Part shown: positions 1-13,768 of the stretch, piece after piece | Numbering within the stretch: the first letter of the stretch is position 1 | How the letters are laid out: each line of letters begins with the position of its first letter | Source: Tetradesmus obliquus | Lineage: Eukaryota > Chlorophyta > Chlorophyceae > Sphaeropleales > Scenedesmaceae | Length of the DNA stretch: 64,000 nt | Reading direction: 5' to 3' | Assembly: GCA_030272155.1 (NCBI GenBank) | Contig: CP126194.1 | Span: forward strand, 3,029,501-3,093,500 | The notes under the pieces: generated by a model | What the model was told of the DNA's origin: nothing | Database searches by the model: none | What the model saw: the letters and a program-made list of their open reading frames with translations, nothing else | Position numbers and translations under genes: made by a program

Positions 1-924
1 CTAGTGCTCGAGGCAATGCGTGGGCGGCGTGCATCCCAAGTGCATGCTAGCATCTGCGCACTGCATAGGTAGGCAAAAAATTCAACTGAAGGAATCGGGA
101 TGCTGCACAAACCTCAGATAACATGCACAGCAGCCTCCGCAGACAAACAATTGTATGTGTATCCTAGCGATGCTGCAGCAGGTTGCGACAGCTGCTGCAC
201 TAGCTGCTGCTGAACCCCACCCTTGACACCAGACGCCCCAGCCGCCTGCCATGCCAGCCACAGCGAGTCGTACACAGTTATCATTATCCATGTCCCAGCG
301 TGCCAATTTGGCAATAGCCAGGAATGCGTGAATATGCAGGACTGCACAGCTGTGGATCGGCACTGGTCACTCATTGGAACTATCCAGGACCCTGGCAACT
401 CCAGATGCATCTGCATGTCCAACCTTAGATGCATCCGCACGTATCACAATACATCCAAATGCATGTATGCGGGTATGCCAAAGACGGTCAAGCGTATAAG
501 CCATGTTCAGCTGTTGTGCAGTGTTGCAGGGGAGCAGATATGTCGCTGGGCAGCAGCTGACAGCATACATGACAGAGGTGCCTGCACTCAGTATTAATGC
601 AGGCACGCGAGAACCAGTACAAGATCCAGGGCAAACCTCCAGTCACATAAACGCTAGACAGATGATAGGCAATGCCAGTATGTGCAGCACCATGAACATG
701 TTGAGTTTCCTGCGTCACAGCAACTGCACGTGCTACACACATGCTACACACGTGCTACACAGCACTTGGCAGAACCAGCCTACCCACACACCCTACGCTG
801 AACAATGTGGCAGCTGTCATGTGCATCTGCAGGCACTGCAGCATGCATCACACAGCCTCCCACAGCTGCCGTTAACATTCAACGCCACAAGTACTGCCCC
901 ACACCCTACAGCAAGTGAGGCTGC
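1..924. other. left-edge region without a supported gene
   Basis: No recognisable protein segment was found here on either strand. The open frames are short, cysteine- and histidine-rich, and overlap each other in several frames, which is typical of non-coding algal DNA. It contains a small imperfect direct repeat of a GCTACACAC-type unit at about 730-760. It lies just downstream of the MCM9 stop codon (minus strand), so part of it is probably the 3' untranslated region. Confidence 0.5.
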
Positions 925-3900
925 TCACCAGCCCTGACTGCTCATGTCTCTCACGCCATACCCACCACCAACATCATCACCACACCCACCGTCATCACCC
1001 CCTGCGGCAGCACTCATCATTTCCTGCAGCCCCAGCCCTGCCAGCACCAGCCGCTCAAGCTGCTCATACTCCGCATCAGGGTCCTCGGGGAAGTGCGTGT
1101 GCAGCGCGTTGCTCCAGCCCAGCAGGCTGCTGCCGCACATGCTGCTGTCCAGCACCAGCACAGCCATGACCGCGTCCTGCAGCGTGACTGCGGAGCGCGC
1201 ACACAGGCGCGCGTGCGCCTGCAAGGCAGCAGCAGCAGTGCCAGCAGTGCGGGCAGCAGGCATGACAGTGGCAGCTGTCCTGTGAGTTCCAGGTGGCGCT
1301 GACAGGGCTGACACACCACAAGGAATTAGCTAGCTGTTGTGGGTGCTGCTTCGCGTGCGTCGACTGTGCATTGCATTCGACCAGCAGCTAGCAAGGGTGC
1401 ATGCCCCAACCTTAGCAGAGTTGGAGTACACCCTCAACTTCAGGCAGCATGCATGCACATGCAGCGCGCACCTGGCTGACGCGCACGAGGCTCTCCAGCA
1501 TGCGGATGGTGGTGCGCGCCTGGCTGCGCTGCTCCGCGCGCCGCTGCGACTGGTAGTACGCCAGCAGCACCTGCAGGCGGCAACCACCCAGCACGGCAGC
1601 TAGGCATGGACCGCCAACACAATGCTTCTCGGAGGGTTTGCTTAAGCAGTCACCACACTAGAGAGCATGCAAGGACATGTTGCATACTGTATCGCTGCAG
1701 ACACAGCATGTTTTATTGACTCGGCATGTGAGCCAGGCACGTTTTGTTCACCTGCTCAGCCTCAGTGCTCATGGTGAGGTTGGGGCACGCCGCCTTGGCC
1801 CAGGCCACGTAGGAGCGCAGTTCATCGACGCTCCAGCCGTGCAGCGCCCGCACAAACGGCTGCTGCGCCTGCAAAGGCCAGTAGCAGCAGTGGATGTTGT
1901 GGTACGGTTGCTTGTGCGTGCGGCAAGTCAGGGAGAACATGCAACAGGGTCTGGTGGGCAGTCACGGGCGGTAGCATTATGCGCTTTGTCCAGCTAGGCG
2001 GAGCGCTGGGCTGGCAAAACAGCACCAACTGTCACAAGCAGGGTTGCAGTCATTCGTGGCTCACCTGCTGGTGTGTTGTGAGCACGTGGTCTGACACGAT
2101 CTTGTCCCACGTGGGCTCGTGCTGGTCCAGCAGCAGCAGCACGATGTCAAACCTGCAGCAGCCAGCAGCAGCATAACGCACATGGCTACCTTGCCTACGT
2201 CTTGTTACAGCCACATTGTGTCTCCACATCTTGATTGCCAGTCTATCATGCAGGTGCAAGGCTGGCAGTACCCGTTGCCAGCAGGCAGTACCTGCTGAGC
2301 AGCGGCCCTGAGAGTGACGTGGCAGCAACACCAGCGCGGTTGCTGCCGTGCTTGAATGCGCCCTTGGCCGGGTTTGTCACGCCCAGCACGCTGGTGCGTG
2401 TGCTCAGCGTCGTTACCATGCCGGCCTGCAGGACAGCGCACACCAGCAACATCTTCAGCAGGAACGTGGAGGAAACAGCGGAGTCTGCTGGCAGTCTTGT
2501 ATGTGCAGGCAGCAGTGTGGCAACAGCATATGACTTTGTGAACAGGTATGGCAGCTTGCAGTGGACGTGCGGCGCTGAGGCTAGCAAGATGAGTACACTC
2601 TGAAACAGATACCATACAGCACAGCATTCCTGCAAACAGCCAGATCAACCCACAGCTCAGTCCATACACATACAGCTGCATGCCGCCCCAACAGGCTGCT
2701 GAGCGCCGCAGCAAACGCTTTGCTCGCCCGCTTACACGCAACAAGCAATTTACTTATCAACAGCAGGCTCACCTTTGCGATGTGCAGCGTCTGCTGCTCC
2801 ATGGCCTCATGGATCATGGCCCTGTCTGCCTCGCGGATGCATTCAAACTCGTCGATGCAGCACAGCCCGCCGTCAGCCAGCACCAGCGCACCAGCCTCCA
2901 GGCTCCACGCACCGCCCTCCTTCATGGCAGACACGGTCAGGCCCGCGCCTGCGCATCGCATGAAGATGTGTGTCAAGCAGGCTGTGGCGCATGCCTGTGG
3001 TGTACCATTGTGTAGCGCTGAGAGATTGCCGTGTGCTTTGTACGTTGGGAACTGGAAAAACACTCCTACCCAAACAGGAGCAGCAGCACAGTGCACGCCG
3101 CTGCATACAACAGAGCCTGGCGTGTGCTGCATCAGAGGTTACTTGCAGCTGGCCAGGCGCTGCAGCTGCACCCACCAGTGGTGCCACGCCCTGTCGTCAC
3201 CACTGCCCTTGGCGCCATGCGAGCGGCAAACTTCATCACCTGCACCAGGCAAGTCAACACCACACAGCTGAGTCCCCTGCACAGACTGGCTGCTGCACTG
3301 GAGGTCCAATAATCTCTTCAGCAATCCTGCAGGAACAGGCACTTCAACACTCCTGCAGCCCCATGCATCCCTGGAACTCAAGCCACATGCATCACCATTA
3401 GTGCAGCCCCACTCACCTGCGACTTGCCGGTGCCTGGGTCTCCAATCAGCAGCATGTGCACCTCGCCGCGTATGTGCGCGCCCGAGTCGTCGCGGCGCGG
3501 GCAGCCGCCGATCAGCGTGAGCGCCACCGCGAGCTTCACCAGAAACAGCCCGTAGATCTGCGGGCAGATGCTGGCCAGGATCTTGTTGCGGCCCTTGAGG
3601 GGGCAGGCCGCATGGAAGGCCCAGAAGTCCCTATGAGGTAGGAGGAATGTGGCGCAAAAGTGCAACGGGATTGGGGTGGCTTTGCTGAAGCGGTGTGGGG
3701 TGACAGTGCCGTGTGGGGGTTGGTAGCTATGCTTTTCGTGGTGTGAGCAGAAGGGTGGCCACTCTATTCTCTGAAGGGGTCAGGTGAGAAGTGAGGGAAT
3801 GTGCTAGGCTGCTTCACAGCGCCATCCTGCTAAAATAATCTCCAGGCAACAAGGAGCCAGCACTGCGCCAAAGCAAGGAGGGAGCCTGGTGCTTGCAGTG

Positions 3901-3939
3901 CGTCTCAAGCAGAGCTGCACCAAACCAACTGGCCCCAGC

Positions 3940-3978
<39 letters not shown>

Positions 3979-5849
3979 GTCTACGTAATCTGCTGTTCCA
4001 CCGCTCACCTGAACTGCTCCTGCAAGCCCTCCGGCGGTGGCGCAGCTGCTCTATGCCTGCTGTTGATGCTGCGGACCTGGCAGGCCTTGATAGCCAGTGT
4101 GCCATCGCAGCGCGCCCCGGGGAACAGCGGCCGCCACTGCGCACGCACGATGCCTGTGACCTCCACGTCATCTGGTTGAACAGCAGAGGGTGCACACACA
4201 CATACATACACGTGCAGAGGTGTGCGCGAGCATGGCGAATGAACAGCAGGTCCAGAGCCCTTCTTCAAACAGAAGGGGAGAGCTGCTGTGTGTACAAAGT
4301 GTCCTGCACAGTATCCTTGCACCAGCGCACTGCGCTGTGTTGAGCAGCCTCCGGCACCATTCTGAATAACAGACAGCAACATAATAACCCATTTGTTCAG
4401 CTCACGCGCTGGGTCAAGCCACTGCACAATGTTCAAAAGCGTTGCTCGCACCTCCTGGCTGGCAGCTGTCTGCCAGCTCATCCTGCAGCACCACGCTGAT
4501 GCTTGCAGGAACACTGCCGGGCTCCAGGCACTGCAGCTGCTGCTGCACGCGCAGCTCCTGGTGGTTGGTGTAGCATGCAGAGCCGGGGCCATCATCCACT
4601 GGCCTGAAGTTTGTGCCCATGCAGGGCCGGGGCCCCTGTGAGGGGCACTCCATGGGCAGGTCATAGTTGCTGCTGCTGTTGCCGTCGCTGCCATCGCTGC
4701 TGTTCTTCAGCAGGAACCTGTGAGTGCGGTGAGCGTGCGGCAGTGAAACTAGAGACAGCATACATCCAAGCACCACACAGCACAGCAGTGTGCTCGGCAT
4801 TTGTGTTGCAGTGATGCACAGTTGCGTTGTGGTCCCGCAACTGCTGCAGTATCCCCAGTTTCTGCTGCAGCCACCCTGCTCAATGGTGCGCGTGTCGATG
4901 TGCCAGCTGCTGCTGCTGCGCATGCAAGGCTCTCCTGCTACTGTTCTCTACACAGACGCATTTCAGATACTTGCCTGTGTTTACACTTGTTGCACATGAA
5001 CACCTTCTGTGCTTCGAACATCTTCACAGGCCCTGCCTTGAGCACAGTTCCGCTGATGGTCACGAGCTTGCCCAGGTGTGCAGACCCAATGCTGCTGATG
5101 CTTGGATTCAACGGGCTGGGGTCTGGGTCCATACTGTATGGCAGGTTGTGCAACCGCACATGCGCGTTGGGTTTGACCGCCATGGTCTGCCTGTGTGGGT
5201 GCTGCTGCATCACAGTGTCCTGCAAGCAAAAGTGCTGTAGCAGTGAGCGCCACATGTGCAGGCAACACGTGCAGTGGTGCGACTGTGTATCAGGCAATTA
5301 CATTTGCAACCGCAGCTTGCAGGAACGTGTCCTTCAGCCTGGTCATCCTAGTATACAGGCACCTGCTGCACAGCTGCACAATCTGCTTGCCGCATAGCTG
5401 AATGGCATAGGATAACAGCTGCAGCTGGCGTAAAGCATGCACCTGTACTTGACGGAGGTGTAAACTGGGATGTAGCAGCAAACTGGGCGACTCAAGGTGA
5501 ACAATGTTTGTCTTTCAACCGTGCTGTTGAGCAAGTTCACGTTGTACGGTGACGAACCTGAGCAGTAAGCAGTGCATCCTCCAGCAACTCCAGCATGGGC
5601 TGAGGGTTTGCTATTGTAGCTGCTGCCAGCTGCGCATTCTCATGCAGCAGAGTGATGAAATCCAGCAAAACACCGTAGTGTTCATCCAGCTCAGCAGCTA
5701 GCAGCACTGCCTCAAGCTCCTGCAAGCAGCCGCTTCTGTTCAGAGCAATGCACAGTGCACATGCGCTGCTGCGCGTTCAAAACCTCCTGGCACACCTGCT
5801 GACAGCACGCAGCCAACGCAGCACCAGCGGTTTGCTCATCAAATTCCAT
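925..5849 (-). CDS. MCM9: MCM9-like replicative/repair helicase (multi-exon)
   Basis: This is a hexameric AAA+ DNA helicase of the MCM family; MCM9 acts with MCM8 in homologous recombination and mismatch repair in the nucleus. In order on the minus strand one sees an acidic N-terminus starting MEFDEQTAG (ATG at 5849), an OB segment with a Cys pair (FMCNKCKH, about 5000), a second Cys pair ([13 protein letters not shown], about 4640), and Walker [10 protein letters not shown] (about 3430). Then come the sensor region [15 protein letters not shown] (about 3200), Walker [10 protein letters not shown] (about 2850), [12 protein letters not shown], a TNP sensor ([11 protein letters not shown]), the arginine-finger SRFD split by an intron (about 2300/2160), and the lid helices [13 protein letters not shown] and [26 protein letters not shown], the IHEAMEQQT wording and the ALHTHFPE tail distinguish MCM9 from MCM2-7. 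The stop is at 925-927. The protein ends soon after the helicase, so it lacks the long C-terminal tail of animal MCM9. The junction after the first Cys pair may use a GC donor (AG|GCAAGT). Confidence 0.87.
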
Positions 5850-6374
5850 GTTCGTGGGTGACAAGGATTTATACGTCTCAGGTTGCAAGGCATCGAGACA
5901 TCATGCTGCTGCTCTGGCAGGCTGGCCTGCTGATTCTGCGATTATTATGGAAGGGCAGATAGCGATATAGCTGTTGCATTTCACAAGCTACTCAAACCAT
6001 TCCAGCGTGTTCGCAACAGATACAACTCCTGCTTCTTCGTCGTTTTGAACCAAACAGATGTCATTGTCACATGCATGTGTCAAGGGCCTTCAAGCTCACC
6101 GGTCTTGCTTGCCTCGCTTCGAGACCTTTGGTGATTGTTTGACGTCAGTGTGCACACCAGAGGCAATTGGCTGCGCTGTTCCCCGTGAGCACTGTTTGCA
6201 GCACACAGCCACACCCCCCCCCCCCCCTCGGCATGCGATCTCAAAGTTGCCCACCATGAACCTCTTTGGCAGCTCACGGGGAGGCATATCACATTGAGTT
6301 TCTTTGAACAGTGCCATCACAGCCCTTACAGTTTCAGATAAGGGCTGACACCAGCGCGACACTCACAGGCAACC
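5850..6374. promoter_or_regulatory. head-to-head intergenic region MCM9 / PHD-FHA gene
   Basis: About 525 bp separate the MCM9 start (minus, 5849) from the proposed start of the PHD-finger gene (plus, 6375). No other gene is seen. The region holds a run of about 13 cytosines at 6216-6228. Its role as a shared or back-to-back promoter is inferred only from gene orientation; no clear TATA box or known motif was identified. Confidence 0.4.
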
Positions 6375-9000
6375 ATGAGCCAGGAATTTGTTGAGGTGGG
6401 GCTTGCGCTGTCTTGGAGTATTTAACCGCCTTTTAGGATGCTTGGAGCAGCCTGCATGCAGTCAGCCGTGCCAGCTCTATGCATTTGCTTGGTGATGTGC
6501 GATGCGATTGCACCGGCATGCAGCACCCTGGGACGAGGTAGGCCTTCTGAGTCAATGTGCGAACAGATCATTGTCGCACCCCTGGCATGCCAAGGGGCTG
6601 GTGGCAGAGCAGCCATTGCCCGCATGCACATGTGCCTATGGCAAGTGAGGGGGTTTGCTCTGGCAGCGTGAGTGCGCTTGTACAATTCTTTCTGGATGCC
6701 TACGTTACGGTGCAAGCAGCAAACGGGCCTGCGCTGGGCTTACAGCGCGGATTGGCAAGGCGGATCCGATGGTACCCGACATGGCATGCCACATGCACAG
6801 CACCTTGAGAAGGCCTGCGATCTATTGTTTTGGTTACCTCTGAGGCCACGGCACCTCATTGAATGCAAATTCAAGGCATGATTCTTGCCAACTGGCCGCT
6901 TCACAGCCTGAAAAGGCCTGTTGAGCAGTAGGCGCTCTGGCAGCACCCACCTCAACCCCACTCACCGCTGCTTGTTGTCTGCCTGCAGGTTGAGCTAGAT
7001 GAGGAGGCATGGCTTGCAGCAGCCAGTGGCAGCAGCACTGCCCCGCAGGATGCCACAGGCCAGTGCAGCAGCCTGCTGGGCCGCACAGTGGTGATGGGGC
7101 TGAAGGAGTGAGTGCAGCCTGGAGCTGTCAGGACCTGCTGCATGCAGCTGGGATGCTTGACTGTTGCCTCTACACACATTTGATTTGATATCTTGATGGT
7201 GCATAATCTGATTCTTCATACCTTTGCACTTGATCTGCCCTGCTGTGCCTGTGGTCTCCAGCTGCCTACTGAACTGCCTCACTGCTGTTTGCTCCGTCTT
7301 GTTCCACTGCAGGTACCTGAAGCACCAGGCAGCAGCTGCTGCGCTGTCCGGCATCTCTGCAGGAGACGTCGCGCCGCCGTTTTGGTTTGCCACACAGGAC
7401 AGCGGCAGCGAGGAGCAAGACAGGCTGGAGCTGGCAGCAGCAGGCGAGGCAAAGCATCACGAGACATGCATCATTGATGCCATCAGCTTCCTGCAGCGCA
7501 AGCCAGCACCCAACAGCAGCAAGCAGGAGACAGATCAGCAGCAGCAGCAGCAGTCAGGCCTGGGCAGCCCAGCGAGCTGCTTCATGCGCCTGCTGTTGAA
7601 GAAGGAGGTTGCTACTGTCGCTGCCATTGCAGCTGCAGCAGCAGGCCGCGGCAGTGCTGGCAAAGGCAGCAGGCCACGCCGCGCGCTGCAGTGTGTGGTG
7701 GATATGTGGCCAGCGCTGCCGCATGCTGACTTCCTCACCATACTGGATGAGCCTGTGGTGCCTGCTGCAGCACCTGAGCAGCCTAAGCAGCTTGCACCAG
7801 CAGTAGCAGTAGCTGCTGCCCAGCAGCCAGCACACCAGCAGCAGCAGCAGCAGTGCGAGCACGCTGCAGTACCAGCACTGCCAGCGGTCGCAGCAGTGAA
7901 GGCAGAGCAGGCGCAGGCACCTGACGCAACAGCAGCAGCAGCAGCGCAAGTTGTGCCAAAGCCTGAGCCTGTCAGCACATTTGAGCAGCCAGCAGCCGCC
8001 ATCAAATACGAGCCTGCCGAGCCTTCTGCTGCAGCTGCGGCTGAGGCGGCAGCAGCACTAGGAGCACTCGCGCTACCAAACGCAGCAGCGGCAGCGGCAG
8101 CAGCAGCGTCAAGTGGCGGCAGCAGGCGGCGCGCTCGTGCTGCTGCTGGCAAGCGTGACGATGACTTTGAGTATGATTTGGCAGGAGAAGAAGATGACCT
8201 GGCAAGCCTGGCTGGTGCTGCTGCTGCCAGCGGGGGCAAGGCCAAGCGGCGCTGCGGGGATGGCCTGGGCCGTGGCGGCGTGCCTGAGACGATGCAGGCC
8301 AACAGGCTGAAGCTCAAGGTACGACAGAGCCGCAGCTGCTGTGGTGCTGGTGCTGCCGCTGCGCTGCTGCTGCTGATAACCATGATGATGCATGGTGATT
8401 AGTGTTAGCATTGCTACAATTACGCACGCGGTTTGGTGCTGGCTTGAGCATGCGGGCATGTGTGTCGTAGTGACAAGATCACCGAGATGAGTTCAGTGGG
8501 TTTCCTGCAAGCTGTTTGGGACCGTCCTGCTGACATAACATTTATTCAAACTGATTGTGTGTGTGTGTCTGTGGCTTTGCTGTGTGCCTACAGAACGACT
8601 GGAACGACCACCTGTGCCACGAGTGCCTCAACCACAGGGACGGCACAGCGGTGGAATGTGATGGCACCTGCCTGCGCATGTTTCATATGCAGTGCCTGCC
8701 ACCACACCTGCGCCCCAAGCCGACTGACGCACCAGATGCGCCCTGGTGAGCAGCGGCAGCACAGCAGCGCACAGCTATGCTTCTTATTTGCTTGCGGCTT
8801 TGGCAACCTGCACCTGCAAGGTCTGTAGCAGCTTTGCCTTGCTGTAGCAAATGGCACACCGACAGGCTGCTGCTGGCAGCTGGCAGTGGTGGGTTTATGC
8901 ACATGCAGTGTCACCAGCCTGCTTGCAGCTCAGATGCGAAGCCATGTGCTCAATCAGCTCAGCTGACACGAGCATCGCATTTGCTCTGCATTGTTGCCGG

Positions 9001-9042
<42 letters not shown>

Positions 9043-12000
9043 CGCAGGTACTGCGAGGACTGCCGCAGGGGCCTGGCTGTGTGTGCCGTGTGTGGGGACA
9101 AGGGCATGGCTGCTGGTGAGCCCGGCATGCTGTTGTCTCTGATGTTGTTTAGTCCTGCTTGTGCTAGCATCTGGCCACACTCAAGTTTGCGTAGCTGCTT
9201 GGCACCACACACGGCCTGACCTTTACCTTGCACTGCTGAAGGTGTCACATCACAGGTGGCCTCCATGTCAACTCGCATGTTACTAACGTTGCTGATATCT
9301 CTGCCTGACAAGCTCTGCAACATGCTTATTGCCGCGCCTGCGCTGCAGCCGAGGTCTACAAGTGCACCATGGGCAGCTGCGGGCGCTACTACCACCCCAC
9401 CTGCCTGCTGCGCCTGCGCAGCCAGCTGCGCTTTAAAGTTTCCCCAACTTATGAAGTTGTCAAGCTGCTCAAGGCGCAAGCAGGAGCAGCAGCTAAGGCC
9501 TCCTCAAGCCATATGCAGCTTGCAGGAAGCTTGCAGGACGCTGCTGCTGCTGCTGGCGGCGGCGGCTGCGGCGCAGCTGGGGATGGCAGTGCGGCTGCAG
9601 GGTGTGCGGCAGGGCTGGAGGGGTTAGGGTACAACCCTGGGCCGTACAAACCCAGCCGAGGTGGCGGCAGGGGCAGCCGTGGCGGCAGGGGCGGCAGGGG
9701 CGGCAGGGGCCGCAGGAGACCTAGAACTGACAGAGGCTGGGCTAGCAGCGGTGAAAGTGATGGAGGGGAGGATGGTGGTGATGTTGGAGGTGTGGGTGTT
9801 GACCAGACGAGCAAGCGAGGCAGGGGCAGGGGTGGCCGGCGCGGCAGGGGCCGCGGCAGGGGCCGGGACAGCAGCAGCATGGTGTGTGATGGCGCTGCGG
9901 AGCTGGGCATTGCAGCGTTTGGCAGCAGCAGCGAGCTGCTGCTGACTGCTGCTGCAGCTGAGGGCGGGGTTGGGGGTGTTGCTGCCGCAGCTGCAGCTGC
10001 TGCGCTGGCGACTGATGCAGCAGCAGATGCGGCCGCTGCTGTGGCAAGTACAATGGAGGTGGATTGTGCAGTGCAGCAGCCGCAGCAGCCTTCTGACTTA
10101 CAGCAGCAGCAGCAGGACTCGCAGCTGCAGTCTGAGCCGCCGCAGCAGCAGCAATCATCTCAGCAGCAGGACAAGCAGCTGCTGCCAGTGGACCCGAAGC
10201 GCCAGCGCAGCAGGCACTGGCAGGGGCCGTACCTAACTGCCAGCGCCGCAGCAGGCGTGCCTGATGACGTGCCGTTTGATGCGGAGGAGGTGCTGCAGGG
10301 CCGCGTGTGCTGCCCCAGCCACTACTGCCAGTCGTGCCACCTCAGCGGCGACTCGCTGAAGCTGCTGCGCTGCTGGACCTGCCCACGCGCCTACCACACG
10401 TCGTGAGTAGTTTTTTGGGGGAAGATCACACTGCGGCTGCACACTTCTGCTACTTATATGGCATGGAGATGGCTTGCAGCAAGTTGTTGGGGGTTCTGTT
10501 TGCAGGAGTTGAGATGGGGATGTGTATGGCTGCTTGAGCTGGCTTGCATGAAGCTGCTAGTGTACTCCATCAGGCATACTGTCTTTTTCCTGCGTGTTTT
10601 CTCCTTGCCTTGGGTTAAGAGTGCAAATCGCTGCTGCATGCATGCATGGCACCAATCGGTCCAAACAATCAAGTCAACAGCCAGCTGCTGCTCTTGCTAC
10701 TGACTGCTCCCTTTCACATGCAACCCCTCCTGCGCTGCGATTGGCTGCTGACTACTGCATTTGCACTGCTGCCGCGCCTGCGCTGCAATTGCCCTGCAGT
10801 TGCCTGCATGACCTGGCAGTCAAAATCGATGTGGGAGGCCACAAGATGGTGGAGTGCCCCTGGTGCAGGGTGGCCCACATTGATGCAGAGCACAAGCTCA
10901 TAGAGGAGCAGCAGCAGCAGCACGACAGCAGCTGCTGCGCGGCCGGCAGCTGCATACACGGCGCAGCGCCGCATGCGCCACTGCCTGCCATCGTTATGGT
11001 GGGAGGCAGGAGGCAGAATGTGCCCGAGGATTGGACTGCAGCACACTTGCTGGCTGCGAGCCGTGCAGCGCTGCTGGACCCTGCTGTTGTTCACTTGTCA
11101 GCGCTGAAGGGGCAAGCTGCAGTCATTCGGCTGCGGCCGGGCGCCAAGGTGCCTGCAGCAGTGGCAGCAGCAGCGCGCGGCAGGGGCAGAGGTAGGGGTA
11201 GGGGGCGCTGCAGGGGTGCTGCTGCTGCAGCGGCAGCGCTGGAGTATGGGGAGGCAGCAGAGGTAGAAGAGCAGGATGCAGCAGCAGCAGCAGCAGCGGC
11301 GGCGGCAGCAGACGCTGCTGCAGATGGTGCGGCAGATCTGTTGGGTGGCGGGCGGCAGCAGCGCAGCAGTGCAGCGGCAGCAGCAGCGTTCCTGAAGGCT
11401 GCGGGCGCTGTGCTGCGCGGCCGGGCTGACAGCTTGCAACTGCTGCAGGGCACTGCAGCAGGGGATGAGGCAGCAGCAGCAGGGCTGCAGCAGCTAGATG
11501 GCGAGCCTGCTGCTGATGCAGCTGCTGCAGGTGATGCTGTAGCTTCTGACGCTGATGCTGCAGCAGCAGCAGATGCCCTGGGGATGGGCAGTGTAAAGCA
11601 AGAGTCAGGAGATGAGCTCGCAGCTACTGCTGAACAGCAGCAGCAGCAGGGCGAGGAGCAGATGGCGCGGTATGTGCGCGTGGTGCCGTTGAACAATGAG
11701 GGCGAGGGTGGTGCGGCGCTGCACAGCGTGGCTGTGGGCATGGCACCTAATGTGCCTGTCAACCTTGTGGGCAAGTCACACTGGCACTTTGGCACGCACT
11801 ACAAGGTGGGTGGCGCGGTGGCTGTGTTTGTGCAGCTGTGTGCATTGCAGCTGTGGAGGGAAGGTGGCAGCAGTGGCTTGTTTGTGGCTTGGGCAGAAGC
11901 AGCTTGCTGCAGCCGCAGCTATGAGATTGGTGATGCAGTACTCTAGTACAGCTGCTCGTGCATGGGTGGCGAGGATCTGCAGGGCAGGGAGTCTGTGACA

Positions 12001-13734
12001 CTCTCTCATCACACTGTATGCATGTTCAGCAACCAAACACATCCCAGCCACTGCAACCAACCGCTGGTGCTGCGTTGGTGCTGCATGCATTTCAACACAT
12101 AAGGACACAACATATTGATGCCTTGCGCTGCAGGGTGGCGGCGTGAAGTTCCAGGTGCCAGTGGCGGGTATCAAGCTGCACAGTAAGCTGGTGGTCCATT
12201 GGCGCTGACATGTGCTGCGTGTCTGCTGCATTACTGGTGTACTCCTGCAGGGTGGCGGCGTGAAGTTCCAGGTGCCAGTGGCGGGTATCAAGCTGCACAG
12301 TAAGCTGGTGGTGCATGTGGCTTTCAAGGATCTCACTACAACAAATCAACAATTGATGCTTTGCACTGCAGGGTGGCGGTGTGGAGTTCCAGGTGCCTGT
12401 AGCCGGCATCAAGCTGCACAGCAAGCTGGTGGTACACGAAGATGGAGGGGTCACGCTGCGCCCCATGCACCCACCCACACGCGCCACACCCCCGCTGCTC
12501 AATGGCAAAGCCCTCGTTGACAAGGGCGTGTGTTACGAGCTGAGCCATGGCGATATCATCGATATCGGGGGCGCGAGGTTCCTCGTGGAGTGGCACAGCA
12601 TGCCGCAGCAGCAGCTGGATGAGATGGCTGCGGCAGTGGTAGGGGCATCTGGCGCTGCTGCTGTTGCGGCGGCTGCGGCGGCAGCAGCAGCGGCAGCAGC
12701 GGGCGGCGGCTATGTGAGGCCGGTGAAGCGGAGTAGGCCGCCGGCGAGGTCGAGGCCGCGCGGGGCGGGCGGCAGGGCAGGCAAAGCTGCCGCTGCTGCT
12801 GCTGCAGCAGCAGGCGATACAGGGGATGTGATTGCAGCAGAGGACGCTATGATGCTGGATCAGCAGCAGCTGGGTGGTGTTGCTGGCGATCAGGTTGAGT
12901 GTAAGCCTGCGCGAGGGGCAGCAGCAGTAGCAGTGAAGAAAGAGGAGCAGGTTGATGCCGCCCCAAGCAGCAGCGCTGCAGGCGGCTGGCCCTCTGCAGC
13001 AGCAGCAGCAGCAGCACCTCCTGCCCCAGGCTCTTTCAGGCCTGCACACCGCTCCCGCAAGCAGAAGCATGTCAGCTCAAGCGCCCTAGAAGCAGCAGCA
13101 GCAGCAGCTGCCGCAGCCACCCCACCAAAGCGGCAGAAGAGCAGCAGGCATGCTGCGGCGCAGCAGCAGCAGCAGCAGCAGCAGCGCTGCGCGTCGGTGA
13201 GCAGGGCAGCATCGCCGTCAGTGTGTGGTGCTGCTGCTGACTCGCTACACAATGCAGGCGCTAGCACTGCTGGCTATGCTGCTGGGGAGTGGGGCACTAA
13301 CAGTCCCAGCCCACGGGGTGCAGAAGCAGCAGCAGCAGCTGCTGCTGCCTGTGAGCCAGCTGCAGCAGCGGCACTGCTAACAGATGCTGCTGCAGCTGCT
13401 GCTTTTGCAGCGCCTGGCGCGCTGCATGGCAGCAGCAGCACTGGCAGCCCCACCAGCCGCAGCAGGGAGGAGCAGCAGCAGCTGCTGCTGCAAGCTGCTG
13501 GCTTCTGGCCCATGGCGCCTGCTGCACCCCAGCAGCCGCAGCCGCAGCAGCAGTTTGAGGTGCAGCAGCGGGACTTCTTCCCTGCGCCTGCGAGCCGGCC
13601 GCTGCCGCGCATCAACAGCAGCAGCAGCGCAGCAGCTGCCGCTGCATGTGCAACAGGGTACGACACACAGGGCATGCTGCCTGCGCAGCTGCAGCTTGCA
13701 AATCAGCAGGCTGCTGCATTGGCAGCTGCTGAAG

Positions 13735-13768
<34 letters not shown>

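Noticed and set aside
7535-8383. 282-codon minus-strand Ala/Ser-rich frame
   Set aside because: Mirror of the Gln/Ala-rich coding exon of the PHD/FHA gene, whose splice borders and phase are supported by conserved zinc-finger exons.
12134-12316. Copies 1 and 2 of the PHD/FHA exon start as an assembly duplication only
   Set aside because: Copies are separated by different unique spacers and the third copy has diverged, so a simple collapsed or expanded assembly error is unlikely, though long reads would settle it.
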